Assembly: GCA_964500775.1 (NCBI GenBank)
Contig: CAZCQG010000038.1
Location: 1 to 18,750 of the forward strand
Origin: CAZCQG01 sp964500775
GTDB taxonomy: Bacteria > Campylobacterota > Campylobacteria > Campylobacterales > CAZCQG01
Reading direction: 5' to 3'
Length of the DNA: 18,750 nucleotides
A program made the translations under genes and the position numbers. The notes beneath the pieces were generated by a model. It ran no database searches. It was not told the DNA's origin and was given only the letters and a program-made list of their open reading frames with translations. Below are positions 1 to 6,721 of this stretch, one piece after another; within the stretch, counting starts at the first letter, position 1; the number at the start of each line of letters is the position of its first letter.

Positions 1-1
1 T

Positions 2-1141
2 TTCGAGATACTTAAATCTCAAGTCAACAAGGGCGGTTTTATCCTTTTTACGGGGATTCTAGAGATCACGAATGAAGGGTACGGGTTTTTAAGAGCTACC
101 GATGCGAACTTTTCCGATAGTCCGAACGATGCGTATGTCTCCAATACGCAAATACGCAAATTTTCCCTAAGAAACGGTGACATAGTCACGGGACAAGTGC
201 GCGCACCCAAAGATCAGGAGCGTTACTATGCCCTGCTAAAAATTGAGGCACTCAACTACCAAAGTCCCGAAGAAACAAAAAACAGACCCCTTTTTGACAA
301 CCTCACCCCGCTCTATCCTATCGAACAACTTATCCTAGAATATGAGCCGAGCAAGATAACGGGAAGAATGCTTGATCTTTTCACTCCGCTCGGTAAAGGG
401 CAAAGGGGACTTATAGTCGCACCCCCTAGAAGCGGTAAAACGGAGTTGATGAAAGAACTTGCGCACGGTATTTCAAGAAATCATCCTGATGTAGAGCTCA
501 TCGTTTTACTCGTGGATGAGCGACCGGAAGAGGTAACCGATATGGAGCGAAGCGTCAAAGGAGAGGTGTATAGCTCTACGTTTGACCTTCCTGCGCAAAA
601 CCATATCCGCGTGGCGGAACTCGTGATAGAAAAAGCTAAAAGACGCGTCGAGATGGGGAAAGACGTGGTGATTCTCCTTGATAGTATCACTAGACTTGCT
701 AGGGCGTACAACACCGCTACGCCATCTAGCGGTAAAGTGCTTAGCGGCGGTGTGGATGCCAACGCTCTCCATAAACCCAAAAGATTCTTCGGTGCAGCGA
801 GAAACATAGAAAACGGCGGCAGCCTCACTATCATCGCTACCGCGCTTATCGAGACGGGATCGAGAATGGATGAAGTAATTTTTGAAGAGTTTAAAGGTAC
901 GGGCAACTCCGAAATAGTCCTCTCAAGGCATATCGCCGATAGAAGAATCTACCCCGCACTTGATGTCCTTAAATCAGGTACGAGAAAAGAGGAGCTTCTT
1001 ATTGCAAATACGCTTCAAAAAGTTTGGATGCTACGAAATGTTATGCACCAAATGGATGAAGTCGAAGCGCTCACGTTCCTCTATGATAAACTCAAAAAGA
1101 CAAAAAACAACAACGAATTTTTAAGCATAATGAACGAATGA
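2..1141 (+). CDS. rho: Transcription termination factor Rho (5' end outside window)
   Basis: This is the C-terminal part of the hexameric RNA-dependent ATPase that terminates transcription. The reading frame is open from base 2, so the gene begins upstream of the window; the GTG at 197 is internal, not a start. The first ~75 codons are the cold-shock-like RNA-binding domain (GILEITNEGYGFLRA, then YVSNTQIRKFSLRNGD). The ATPase core follows with the Walker A motif APPRSGKT (about 420-445), the Walker B region VVILLDSITRLARAYN (about 667-712), the Q-loop region SGKVLSGGVDANAL, the R-loop region EFKGTGNSEIVL, and the C-terminal ADRRIYPALD and SGTRKEELL signatures. All catalytic motifs are intact. 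The stop TGA overlaps the murI ATG (ATGA), so the two genes are probably translationally coupled. Identification is certain; only the N-terminus is missing. Confidence 0.98.
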   Translation, partial: FEILKSQVNKGGFILFTGILEITNEGYGFLRATDANFSDSPNDAYVSNTQIRKFSLRNGDIVTGQVRAPKDQERYYALLKIEALNYQSPEETKNRPLFDNLTPLYPIEQLILEYEPSKITGRMLDLFTPLGKGQRGLIVAPPRSGKTELMKELAHGISRNHPDVELIVLLVDERPEEVTDMERSVKGEVYSSTFDLPAQNHIRVAELVIEKAKRRVEMGKDVVILLDSITRLARAYNTATPSSGKVLSGGVDANALHKPKRFFGAARNIENGGSLTIIATALIETGSRMDEVIFEEFKGTGNSEIVLSRHIADRRIYPALDVLKSGTRKEELLIANTLQKVWMLRNVMHQMDEVEALTFLYDKLKKTKNNNEFLSIMNE

Positions 1142-1887
1142 TGCGAGCGGGTGTTTTTGATAGCGGCGTAGGGGGACTTAGTGTCGTAAAAAGCCTTTTG
1201 GAATCGAGGCTGTTTGATGAGATCATATACTACGGCGATACGGCACGCGTCCCGTACGGCACGAAAGATAAAAATACCATTATCCGTTATTCGTTAGAAG
1301 CGTTGGAATTTTTCAAAAATTTTGAGATAGACATCTTTATCGCCGCATGCAACACCGCAAGTGCGTACGCCATCGAAGAGCTAAAAGAATCTGCCGCCAT
1401 TCCCGTGGTCGGTGTCGTCGAACCGGGCGTATTAGCCGCCGTCAAGAGACTGGAGAAAAAAGATTCTAGACTTTTGGTTTTGGGTACAAAAGCGACCGTC
1501 AATAGCAATATTTACAAAAATCTACTCAATGCCAAAGGATATGAAAATATCACACAAGTCGCTACGGGACTTTTGGTCCCTATCGTCGAAGAAGGGCTTT
1601 TCGAAGGTGAAGTGCTCGCGTCGGCGATGCGCCACTATTTCAAGAATCTCGGCGAGTTTGACGGGGTGATACTCGGTTGCACCCATTTTCCCCTTATCAA
1701 CGCCCCGTTGCAAGCCCATTTTCCACAGGCATCACTTATCCACTCGGGTGATGCGATAGTGGAATATCTCAATGAAAAATATAACCTGCAAAGCAAAGAA
1801 TTAAAGACTAAGATTCGCTATTTTGCTTCCGAGAATCCCGAAGGATTGAAAAACGTCGCTAAATCTTGGCTAGGTGAGTTATTTTAA
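1138..1887 (+). CDS. murI: Glutamate racemase
   Basis: MurI interconverts L- and D-glutamate in the cytoplasm and supplies D-Glu for peptidoglycan. The 249-residue length is normal for the family. Family motifs are complete: FDSGVGGLSVVKSLL at the N-terminus (Asp8-Ser9), YYGDTARVPYG, the first catalytic cysteine Cys71 in AACNTASAYA, and the second catalytic cysteine Cys181 in GCTHFPLI. The start is the first of two tandem ATGs and overlaps the rho stop by 4 nt; no good Shine-Dalgarno sequence is visible, so coupling to rho translation is likely. The 3' end overlaps the convergent small exported-protein gene by 9 nt, leaving no room for a dedicated terminator. Confidence 0.97.
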   Translation: MMRAGVFDSGVGGLSVVKSLLESRLFDEIIYYGDTARVPYGTKDKNTIIRYSLEALEFFKNFEIDIFIAACNTASAYAIEELKESAAIPVVGVVEPGVLAAVKRLEKKDSRLLVLGTKATVNSNIYKNLLNAKGYENITQVATGLLVPIVEEGLFEGEVLASAMRHYFKNLGEFDGVILGCTHFPLINAPLQAHFPQASLIHSGDAIVEYLNEKYNLQSKELKTKIRYFASENPEGLKNVAKSWLGELF

Positions 1888-2205
1888 AACGCTATCGTAA
1901 ATAGTGCTTTTAAGCTTATTCGCCTCATCTTTTATCTTATCAAGCTCCTCTTTTGAGTAATTGCCGCTAGAAGATGCCAAAGGGAGCGTATCACTCGAAG
2001 ATGTGCTCCCTTCAATCGACTGTGCGCTTTGACCGATAGGCATTTTGATAAATTTATCCTTGTAGTTTTCCTGCCCCATATCTACGCGGATGTAAATTTC
2101 TCCCGTATTCGTGTTGTAAATGTAGGTATCTCTTTGATCGCTAAACATCTGCCATGCGGCAAAAGCAGAAACTGACATAAAAAATAGAGCGGTCAGTAGT
2201 TTCAT
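1879..2205 (-). CDS. Small exported protein of unknown function
   Basis: This is a 108-residue protein that I do not recognise. The N-terminus (MKLLTALFFMSVSAFA followed by AWQMF) looks like a Sec signal peptide with cleavage near residue 16, so a periplasmic location is likely. The mature part begins with a short beta-prone stretch (TYIYNTNTGEIYIRVD), followed by a Ser/Gly-rich linker (about residues 66-81) and a charged helix-forming tail (YSKEELDKIKDEANKLKS). It contains no cysteine and no catalytic motif. Its start overlaps the stop of the upstream hydrolase gene by 4 nt (ATGA), so the two are co-translated, but nothing points to a joint function. The 3' end overlaps murI on the other strand. 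Confidence 0.8.
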   Translation of the reverse strand: MKLLTALFFMSVSAFAAWQMFSDQRDTYIYNTNTGEIYIRVDMGQENYKDKFIKMPIGQSAQSIEGSTSSSDTLPLASSSGNYSKEELDKIKDEANKLKSTIYDSVLK

Positions 2206-2732
2206 TTTATTATCTTGCTTAATTCTCGAAATTTATCGTTTTGGGCACTTTTGCAAATCTCAAAAAGGAGTGCTTCGGTCGTGGTGAGTAAAATCCCTTC
2301 GCTCTGAAAACGGCGCAATGCAATCTCTTTATCCAACTCTTTTCTGCTATCTATGCAATCCACAACGACGATTGGTTTATAGCCGTTGTCTTTGAGGTCT
2401 AGGACGCTTTGCATCACACAAATATGCGCCTCGATTCCCGCTATGATTATTTGGCTTTTATCGCTCTCTTGAAGTTTGTGCAAAAATCCATCTTCTCTGA
2501 TGCAACTAAAAGAGCTTTTTTCAAAATGTCCCTCCTCTTTTAGTCCCTCTAAAGTTTCTCCTAATCCTTTTGTATACTGCTGTGTGATGATTTTTTGTAT
2601 ACCGAACAGCTTTAGCCCCGCGTCTAGCTTTCTTATGTTGTGTTCTAGCTCCGTTTTGTTTTTCATTACGTTAAATAGTCGCTCTTGAATGTCTATCACT
2701 AAAAACAGTAATTCGCTTGTAACAATTCTCAT
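2202..2732 (-). CDS. Isochorismatase-family cysteine hydrolase (YcaC-like)
   Basis: This is a cytoplasmic alpha/beta hydrolase of the isochorismatase-like superfamily. Counting from the ATG at 2732 (176 residues), the expected Asp-Lys-Cys triad is visible: Asp14 in LVIDIQERL, Lys72 in EKSSFSC, and the nucleophile Cys105 in GIEAHICVMQ. The motif QQYTKGLGET is typical of the YcaC-like branch, whose substrates are mostly unknown, so none is assigned. The frame extends to a TTG at 2750, but ATG 2732 is preferred because GAAGGG lies about 10 nt upstream and the protein then begins close to the first beta strand. The gene is divergent from the RMD1-family gene and coupled to the small exported-protein gene. 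Confidence 0.88.
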   Translation of the reverse strand: MRIVTSELLFLVIDIQERLFNVMKNKTELEHNIRKLDAGLKLFGIQKIITQQYTKGLGETLEGLKEEGHFEKSSFSCIREDGFLHKLQESDKSQIIIAGIEAHICVMQSVLDLKDNGYKPIVVVDCIDSRKELDKEIALRRFQSEGILLTTTEALLFEICKSAQNDKFRELSKIIK

Positions 2733-2741
2733 GACCGGCGC

Positions 2742-2779
2742 ACCCTTCAAATAATTTATCGAGTAGTATAATGAAGGGT
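2742..2779. promoter_or_regulatory. Divergent promoter region with perfect 8-bp inverted repeat
   Basis: ACCCTTCA (2742-2749) and TGAAGGGT (2772-2779) form a perfect inverted repeat, 30 bp centre to centre. Between the arms is a plus-strand -10 box TATAAT (2767-2772) for the RMD1-family gene, and on the minus strand TATACT (2770-2765) could be the -10 of the hydrolase unit. The two -10 boxes overlap. One arm also serves as the AAGGG-type ribosome-binding sequence of the hydrolase gene. Operator function is inferred. Confidence 0.45.
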
Positions 2780-2808
2780 ACCTTTAACCAAACTCATAAA
2801 GGAATATT

Positions 2809-3585
2809 ATGCAAGTAAGAGCATATTGTACCGCCGCTTCGTATATATCGGAAGAGTTAAAAGAGGCATTGGAGCAAAAATATAAGCTCAAAAGCATTCG
2901 GGACGTAATGCAAATCGATGTCGACGATAACGCAAAAGTTTTTATCTTCGGGTACGGGATCGTAATCTTTTGGGGGTGCGGCTACGATGACGAGAAGCTT
3001 ATTTTGGATGAAATAGGGAACTTTGAGAATGCTCCTTTGGATAATAGAATTACCGATTATTTTGATTACGTGGTTACAGGGGAAAATAAAAACGTTCGAA
3101 TTCATCTTGACACCATCTACCTCTCCGAAGAAAACGAAGAAGAGATGCTAGCGATTTCGCACGGCATCGCTCAGTCATTGAAGCTGTCGGTTTTTGAAGA
3201 ATCGATACAAAACACTATCGAAGATACAAAATATCTCCCCGAAAGTCTCGCTAAAACCGGAAAAATAATGCTTACCCGAAGAGAGACTGCAAAACTCAGG
3301 GGAAAGCTTTTTTTGGAAAAATCAAATATTCATCTCCATTCCGAGCTTTTGGATACACCGGAGTTTTTTTGGGAGTATCCCGAACTTGAAGGCTTTTATA
3401 ATCTTTCCATCAGTTATTTGGATGTCAAACCGAGAATCGAGGTTTTGAATAAAAAGCTTAACATCATCCAAGAGCTTTTAAATATGCTTGCAGACGAACA
3501 GAATCACAAACACTCCTCGTTTTTGGAGTGGATTATTATTATCCTTATCGCATTTGAGATTTTGTTGCTACCCTTTTCGTCATAG
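2809..3585 (+). CDS. RMD1/YagE family (DUF155) membrane-anchored protein
   Basis: This 258-residue protein matches the RMD1/DUF155 family, known from yeast mitochondrial Rmd1/Rmd8 and from bacteria. The biochemical function is not established; the mitochondrial relatives are linked to mitochondrial translation. Family features seen are the N-terminal beta region with GYGIVIFWGCG, the central YVVTGENKNVRIHLDTIYLS, the helix with KLFLEKSNIHLHSELLDTP, and the strongly conserved C-terminal block SYLDVKPRIEVLNKKLNIIQ followed by ELLNMLADEQNHKHSSFLEW. A single C-terminal transmembrane helix (WIIIILIAFEILLLPF) would tail-anchor it in the inner membrane. The start ATG has AAAGGA 6-7 nt upstream. The 3' end overlaps the convergent permease gene by 6 nt. 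Confidence 0.88.
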   Translation: MQVRAYCTAASYISEELKEALEQKYKLKSIRDVMQIDVDDNAKVFIFGYGIVIFWGCGYDDEKLILDEIGNFENAPLDNRITDYFDYVVTGENKNVRIHLDTIYLSEENEEEMLAISHGIAQSLKLSVFEESIQNTIEDTKYLPESLAKTGKIMLTRRETAKLRGKLFLEKSNIHLHSELLDTPEFFWEYPELEGFYNLSISYLDVKPRIEVLNKKLNIIQELLNMLADEQNHKHSSFLEWIIIILIAFEILLLPFSS

Positions 3586-4482
3586 GATATAAGCAAAGAG
3601 TATCGGAAGAGTAAGAATCGAAAGTATCACGCCACCCCCTAGAGAGGCTATCGCAAGCGAGTTATTCAGATTTGCCTTGAGTACCATGATCATCGCCGTG
3701 ACCATCGGAGGCATCGCCATCTCCATAAAAATAGCTTTCCATCCTACGTTAAATTCCCCTATATAGCTCTTTATTGCAAATATCAACACGAGCGGGACGA
3801 AAATCATTTTGAGAAACAATACGAGAGAGACCATACGCCTTTGACCGATAATATCCGAAAAACTTAGTTGCAAACCGAGGGTGAAAATCGCTAAAGGAGT
3901 TACCGTCGCTCCGAGCGTATGTAGGGAGCCTAGCAAGAAATCGGGCAATGTTATAGTTTTACATAAAAATCCGACAAAAAGTGCTAAAAGCGGAGGAAAA
4001 AGAAGTATCTTTTTAATATCGACCCCTGCCCCTTCGATTTTCCTAGCATTCGCGATAATAAAAGGACCAAGGAGTATTACGGGGATTCCGACTACGAATT
4101 GATCGTAAAAAATCGCCGCGCTTACCCCTTCTTTTCCGTAAAAACCGTCTATTATAGGCAACCCCATAAATGTGGTGTTTCCAAATAGCGTCATCATAAG
4201 AATCGTAGATTCGTTTATCGGGTCAAATGCGAACAATTTTGAAAGAATCTTTACAAGTAAATAGGTAAAAACTATAGAAATATAGCCCACCGCTATATAG
4301 TATAACAACTCTTTTTTTATCTCTATGTGATAGATAAGATCTATAATAAGCGAAGGCAATGCTATATAGATGATGAAATCAACAAAAACCTTAGATCTCT
4401 TCGGGTGAAAAAGTTTTGTTTGTTTGGCTATGTATCCTAAAGATAAAAAAAGAAGTGTAGGGAAAATCGCGGCTAGTGCCAT
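3580..4482 (-). CDS. AEC-family permease
   Basis: This is a 300-residue integral membrane protein of the auxin efflux carrier (AEC, Mem_trans) family, which in bacteria includes malonate and other small carboxylate carriers. About ten hydrophobic helices are visible in two bundles. Typical family stretches are FPTLLFLSLGYIAKQTKLF at the N-terminus, FIIYIALPSLIIDLIYH, GNTTFMGLPIIDGFYG at the crossover of the first bundle, GATVTPLAIFTLGLQL in the second, and EMAMPPMVTAMIMVLKA near the C-terminus. The substrate cannot be told from sequence. The start ATG is preceded by AAGG about 9 nt upstream. The gene appears to stand alone and overlaps the 3' end of the RMD1-family gene. Confidence 0.9.
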   Translation of the reverse strand: MALAAIFPTLLFLSLGYIAKQTKLFHPKRSKVFVDFIIYIALPSLIIDLIYHIEIKKELLYYIAVGYISIVFTYLLVKILSKLFAFDPINESTILMMTLFGNTTFMGLPIIDGFYGKEGVSAAIFYDQFVVGIPVILLGPFIIANARKIEGAGVDIKKILLFPPLLALFVGFLCKTITLPDFLLGSLHTLGATVTPLAIFTLGLQLSFSDIIGQRRMVSLVLFLKMIFVPLVLIFAIKSYIGEFNVGWKAIFMEMAMPPMVTAMIMVLKANLNNSLAIASLGGGVILSILTLPILFAYIL

Positions 4483-4516
4483 AAAAGGATACCTTGAATG
4501 AGTAATGGAAGTAATA

Positions 4517-4549
4517 GGCTAAAATCCCTAACGAATAGGAATTTTAGCT
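4517..4549 (-). terminator. Hairpin downstream of the RRM gene
   Basis: The arms 4517-4529 and 4537-4549 can pair over 13 positions, with one C/A mismatch and one terminal G-U, around a 7-nt loop. It lies in the 116-bp gap between the RRM gene and the permease gene, which read in the same direction. No long U-tract follows the stem, so it may be a weak terminator, an attenuator or a processing site. A weaker hairpin followed by TTTT (minus strand) lies at about 4565-4590. Confidence 0.35.
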
Positions 4550-4598
4550 ACCTTGTTGAAGTAAAAGGGCTCTAGACTGAAAAGCGCTCAGCCGAAAG

Positions 4599-4868
4599 TT
4601 ACCTAGGTCTTCTTTCTCCGCCGCCGTTAATTGGCTTTGCTTCGTTTACTCTTAGCGTTCTACCGAGAAATTCTGTGTTGTTAAGTGCTTCGATCGCTTT
4701 ATCAGCGCCGTTTGCTTCCATCATAACAAATCCAAAACCTTTAGGTCTTCCGCTCTCTCTATCTTTGATAAGTTTGACAGACTCGACTTCTCCATACTGT
4801 GAAAAAAGCTCTCTTACCGAATCCTCGGTAGCTTCATACTTCATATTGCCAACGTAAATGCTCTTCAA
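4599..4868 (-). CDS. Small RRM-domain RNA-binding protein
   Basis: This is an 89-residue protein consisting almost entirely of one RNA recognition motif, followed by a short Gly/Arg tail (GGGERRPR). Both signatures are present: RNP2 IYVGNM (residues 4-9) and RNP1 KGFGFVMM (43-50), with aromatic residues in the positions that stack on RNA bases. Such single-RRM proteins occur in many bacteria, including Campylobacterota and cyanobacteria, and are thought to bind RNA post-transcriptionally, some being cold-induced. The start is a TTG at 4868, chosen because GGAG sits 6 nt upstream and gives the usual MKSIYVGN start. A TTG at 4880 in the same frame has no ribosome-binding site and would put that GGAG inside the gene. 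Confidence 0.93.
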   Translation of the reverse strand: MKSIYVGNMKYEATEDSVRELFSQYGEVESVKLIKDRESGRPKGFGFVMMEANGADKAIEALNNTEFLGRTLRVNEAKPINGGGERRPR

Positions 4869-4991
4869 TGCGAACTCCAAATGTGAAAATTGAAAAATTG
4901 AGGGACTGCTAGATGGAAACCAAATACCAATTCCGACGCCATACTAAAAACGCAAGTATCTTAGCTAAATGAGACTTAATCTATTTTTAAA

Positions 4992-5693
4992 TTATCCTAA
5001 AACGATTTTTATAGTAGATTCTTTTTTGATTATTATCTTATTTGCCTCTATCATTGCCAAATCCCCGTCTAATTGCATCAGCATTTTAGGCTCATTGGGC
5101 GTAAGTTCGATAGAATCTACATTAAAGTATATATTAAAGAACTTTTTTATTTTCGGAGAGAAAAACAGAAAGAGTAAAAAGCTTTTTTTATTCAATAAGG
5201 TGATAGGTAAAAGGATAAGTATTGAGGGCAAAAGAAAAATAAACGAGAGAAGGTATCTAAATTTCGATTTTCTTAAGAAGCCTATTCTAAATAGCTCGGA
5301 TAAGTGTATATATAAAACATCCAGCGAATTTCCCGCGGAAAAAATAAAAAACTCTTTCCCGTTTATCGAGTAAAGATCTATCTCTCGAACCGCAAGCTCT
5401 TCGCCGTGTTCTATCTTTTTGGCGATTTTCCGTACATTTTTGATTTTATACATATTTGCCAAAAGGTTAAAAGTCCCCCGTTTATGGATAATGACTTTAA
5501 CCTTGTTGAGCATATTTCTGTTGTATAAAAATGCGGTACACCTTCTAAGCGCTCCGTCACCTCCGCTAATAAGCACATAGTCGTACTCTGCCGTATCGTC
5601 TATTTTTTCCAAATCGGCTTCGCTTATGTGCTCCATCTGCGTATGGGGGATTCTGATATTTGAATTGATCGCCAAAACCTTACTCATCGACAA
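4992..5693 (-). CDS. Short diacylglycerol kinase/YegS-like lipid kinase family protein
   Basis: This 233-residue protein has the DAGK catalytic fold: VLISGGDGALRR (GGDG at residues 44-47, nucleotide-binding loop), RGTFNLLA (72-79, matching the family GTxNxxA), FSAGNSLD (118-125), and QLDGD (207-211, in place of the usual DGE). The family phosphorylates diacylglycerol, sphingoid or related lipids at the membrane. It is clearly shorter than the usual ~300 residues. A very hydrophobic, AT-rich central segment (about residues 147-180, FLLPSILILLPITLL) could insert into the membrane. The TTG start at 5693 has AAGGA about 5 nt upstream; ATG at 5687 is the alternative. The gene follows thiE after 54 nt. 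Substrate unknown; activity likely but unproven. Confidence 0.8.
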   Translation of the reverse strand: MSMSKVLAINSNIRIPHTQMEHISEADLEKIDDTAEYDYVLISGGDGALRRCTAFLYNRNMLNKVKVIIHKRGTFNLLANMYKIKNVRKIAKKIEHGEELAVREIDLYSINGKEFFIFSAGNSLDVLYIHLSELFRIGFLRKSKFRYLLSFIFLLPSILILLPITLLNKKSFLLFLFFSPKIKKFFNIYFNVDSIELTPNEPKMLMQLDGDLAMIEANKIIIKKESTIKIVLG

Positions 5694-5747
5694 GCCCGTC
5701 CTTTTTTAAAATACGGGATGATATAGGAAATATATTTCAAAATAAAA

Positions 5748-6380
5748 TCAAAACTCGTAAAGTTCGGAAAACTCTTTTGCTTTTGCAAAAATGTCTTGAG
5801 CACTCCAAAGGTCTGAAATCACCGCTATCATATCACTCCCCGCATCGACTAATGCTGTTGCATTTGAGGTCGTGATGCCTCCTATGGCGCATATCGGTAT
5901 GTTTAAAATATTTTTTGCTTGCGAGAGTACGCTTCTATCTACTAAGCTAGCAAGCGGCTTTGTAGGTGAAGGGAAAAATGAGCCGAATGCCACATAGTTT
6001 GCCCCTTGTTCTTGTGCGTCAAGTGCGCGATGAATATCGCCGTAGCATGATACGCCGATAATTTTACCTTTGAAATTATCTTTAAACTCCCGTATCTCTT
6101 TGTCGTCTTTTCCCACGTGTACTCCATCGGCATCTATCTCGATGGCGAGTTCTATCCTGTCGTCCACTATAAAAAGCACATTATTCTTTCTGCATAGTTT
6201 TAGGAGTTTAGAGGCAATGGGGAGTACCTGTGCATCGGTACTTATCTTGTCTCTTAGCTGCAAGATTCGCATCCCCCCTTGTATCGCCGCCTCGACTTGC
6301 GCATAGAGTGTCTCTTGTGGAGTGAGCGATGTGTCGGTGATCCCGTATAAGCCTCTAAGCATATTTTTCTCGCATCTCAT
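5748..6380 (-). CDS. thiE: Thiamine-phosphate synthase
   Basis: ThiE joins HMP pyrophosphate and the thiazole phosphate to make thiamine monophosphate in the cytoplasm. The 210 residues form one TIM barrel with the family motifs in order: LYGITD (11-16), ILQLRDK (39-45), FIVDDRIELA (70-79), DADGVHVGKDD (83-93), IIGVSCYG (107-114), YVAFGSFFPSPTKP (129-142; most family members have Gly-Pro where this has Gly-Ser), and CAIGGIT (164-170). The start at 6380 overlaps the upstream Spx/ArsC-like gene by 26 nt and is preferred because AGAGG lies 6 nt upstream; ATG 6362 is possible. No TPP riboswitch is seen, as expected for an internal operon gene. No other thi gene is in the window. Confidence 0.95.
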   Translation of the reverse strand: MRCEKNMLRGLYGITDTSLTPQETLYAQVEAAIQGGMRILQLRDKISTDAQVLPIASKLLKLCRKNNVLFIVDDRIELAIEIDADGVHVGKDDKEIREFKDNFKGKIIGVSCYGDIHRALDAQEQGANYVAFGSFFPSPTKPLASLVDRSVLSQAKNILNIPICAIGGITTSNATALVDAGSDMIAVISDLWSAQDIFAKAKEFSELYEF

Positions 6381-6705
6381 TGTATGCCTCTAGATCAAAA
6401 CCGATAAGCAACGGTGTTTCTCCATTTACGAGTATCGGTCGCTTGATGAGGGATGGATGTTGGAGCATCATCGATTTTTTTTCTTCGTCATTTAATCGCA
6501 TATCTTTTAATTGTAACTTTTTATATGTCGTTCCCTTTGTGTTCAGGACTTTATCGATGCCGAAAGTAGCGCACCAAGTATCAAGTTCTGTTTTGGTCGG
6601 AGGTTGTTTTTTAAAATCGAAAAACGCATATTGTATACCGTGCGCATCTAAAAAATCGCCCCCTTTTTTGACGCTTCCGCAATTTTTAATACCGTACAGT
6701 TTCAT
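6355..6705 (-). CDS. Spx/ArsC-family (YffB-like) thioredoxin-fold protein
   Basis: This 116-residue protein belongs to the ArsC/Spx family. It has the N-terminal YGIKNCGSVKKGGDFL with a single active-site Cys9 (no CxxC), then FDFKKQPPT and the C-terminal LIKRPILV block, where the Arg normally supports the thiolate. These features fit the YffB/Spx-like branch of proteobacteria better than true arsenate reductase. The family has been linked to glutathione-dependent thiol reduction, but the role here is unknown. There is no arsenic-resistance gene around it. ATG 6705 is chosen because AAGGG lies 5-6 nt upstream; an in-frame GTG at 6711 would overlap that site. It lies 16 nt after addB and overlaps thiE. 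Confidence 0.87.
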   Translation of the reverse strand: MKLYGIKNCGSVKKGGDFLDAHGIQYAFFDFKKQPPTKTELDTWCATFGIDKVLNTKGTTYKKLQLKDMRLNDEEKKSMMLQHPSLIKRPILVNGETPLLIGFDLEAYNEMREKYA

Positions 6706-6721
6706 TTTCACCCTTATAAAA

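Noticed and set aside
481..906. 141-codon minus-strand open frame inside rho
   Set aside because: It is the shadow of a highly conserved rho segment and has no family resemblance.
4969..5373. 134-codon plus-strand open frame opposite the lipid-kinase-like gene
   Set aside because: The minus-strand frame carries recognisable DAGK motifs; the plus frame has no motif and only reflects the AT-rich composition.
5727..5738. Perfect palindrome GAAATATATTTC between thiE and the lipid-kinase-like gene
   Set aside because: It consists of AT-rich bases and is short; it lies inside an apparent transcription unit, so chance is the simplest explanation.
6355..6705. True arsenate reductase (arsC of an ars operon)
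   Set aside because: There is no ars gene nearby, and the single-Cys YGIKNCGSVKK motif with KRPI fits the YffB/Spx-like branch better.
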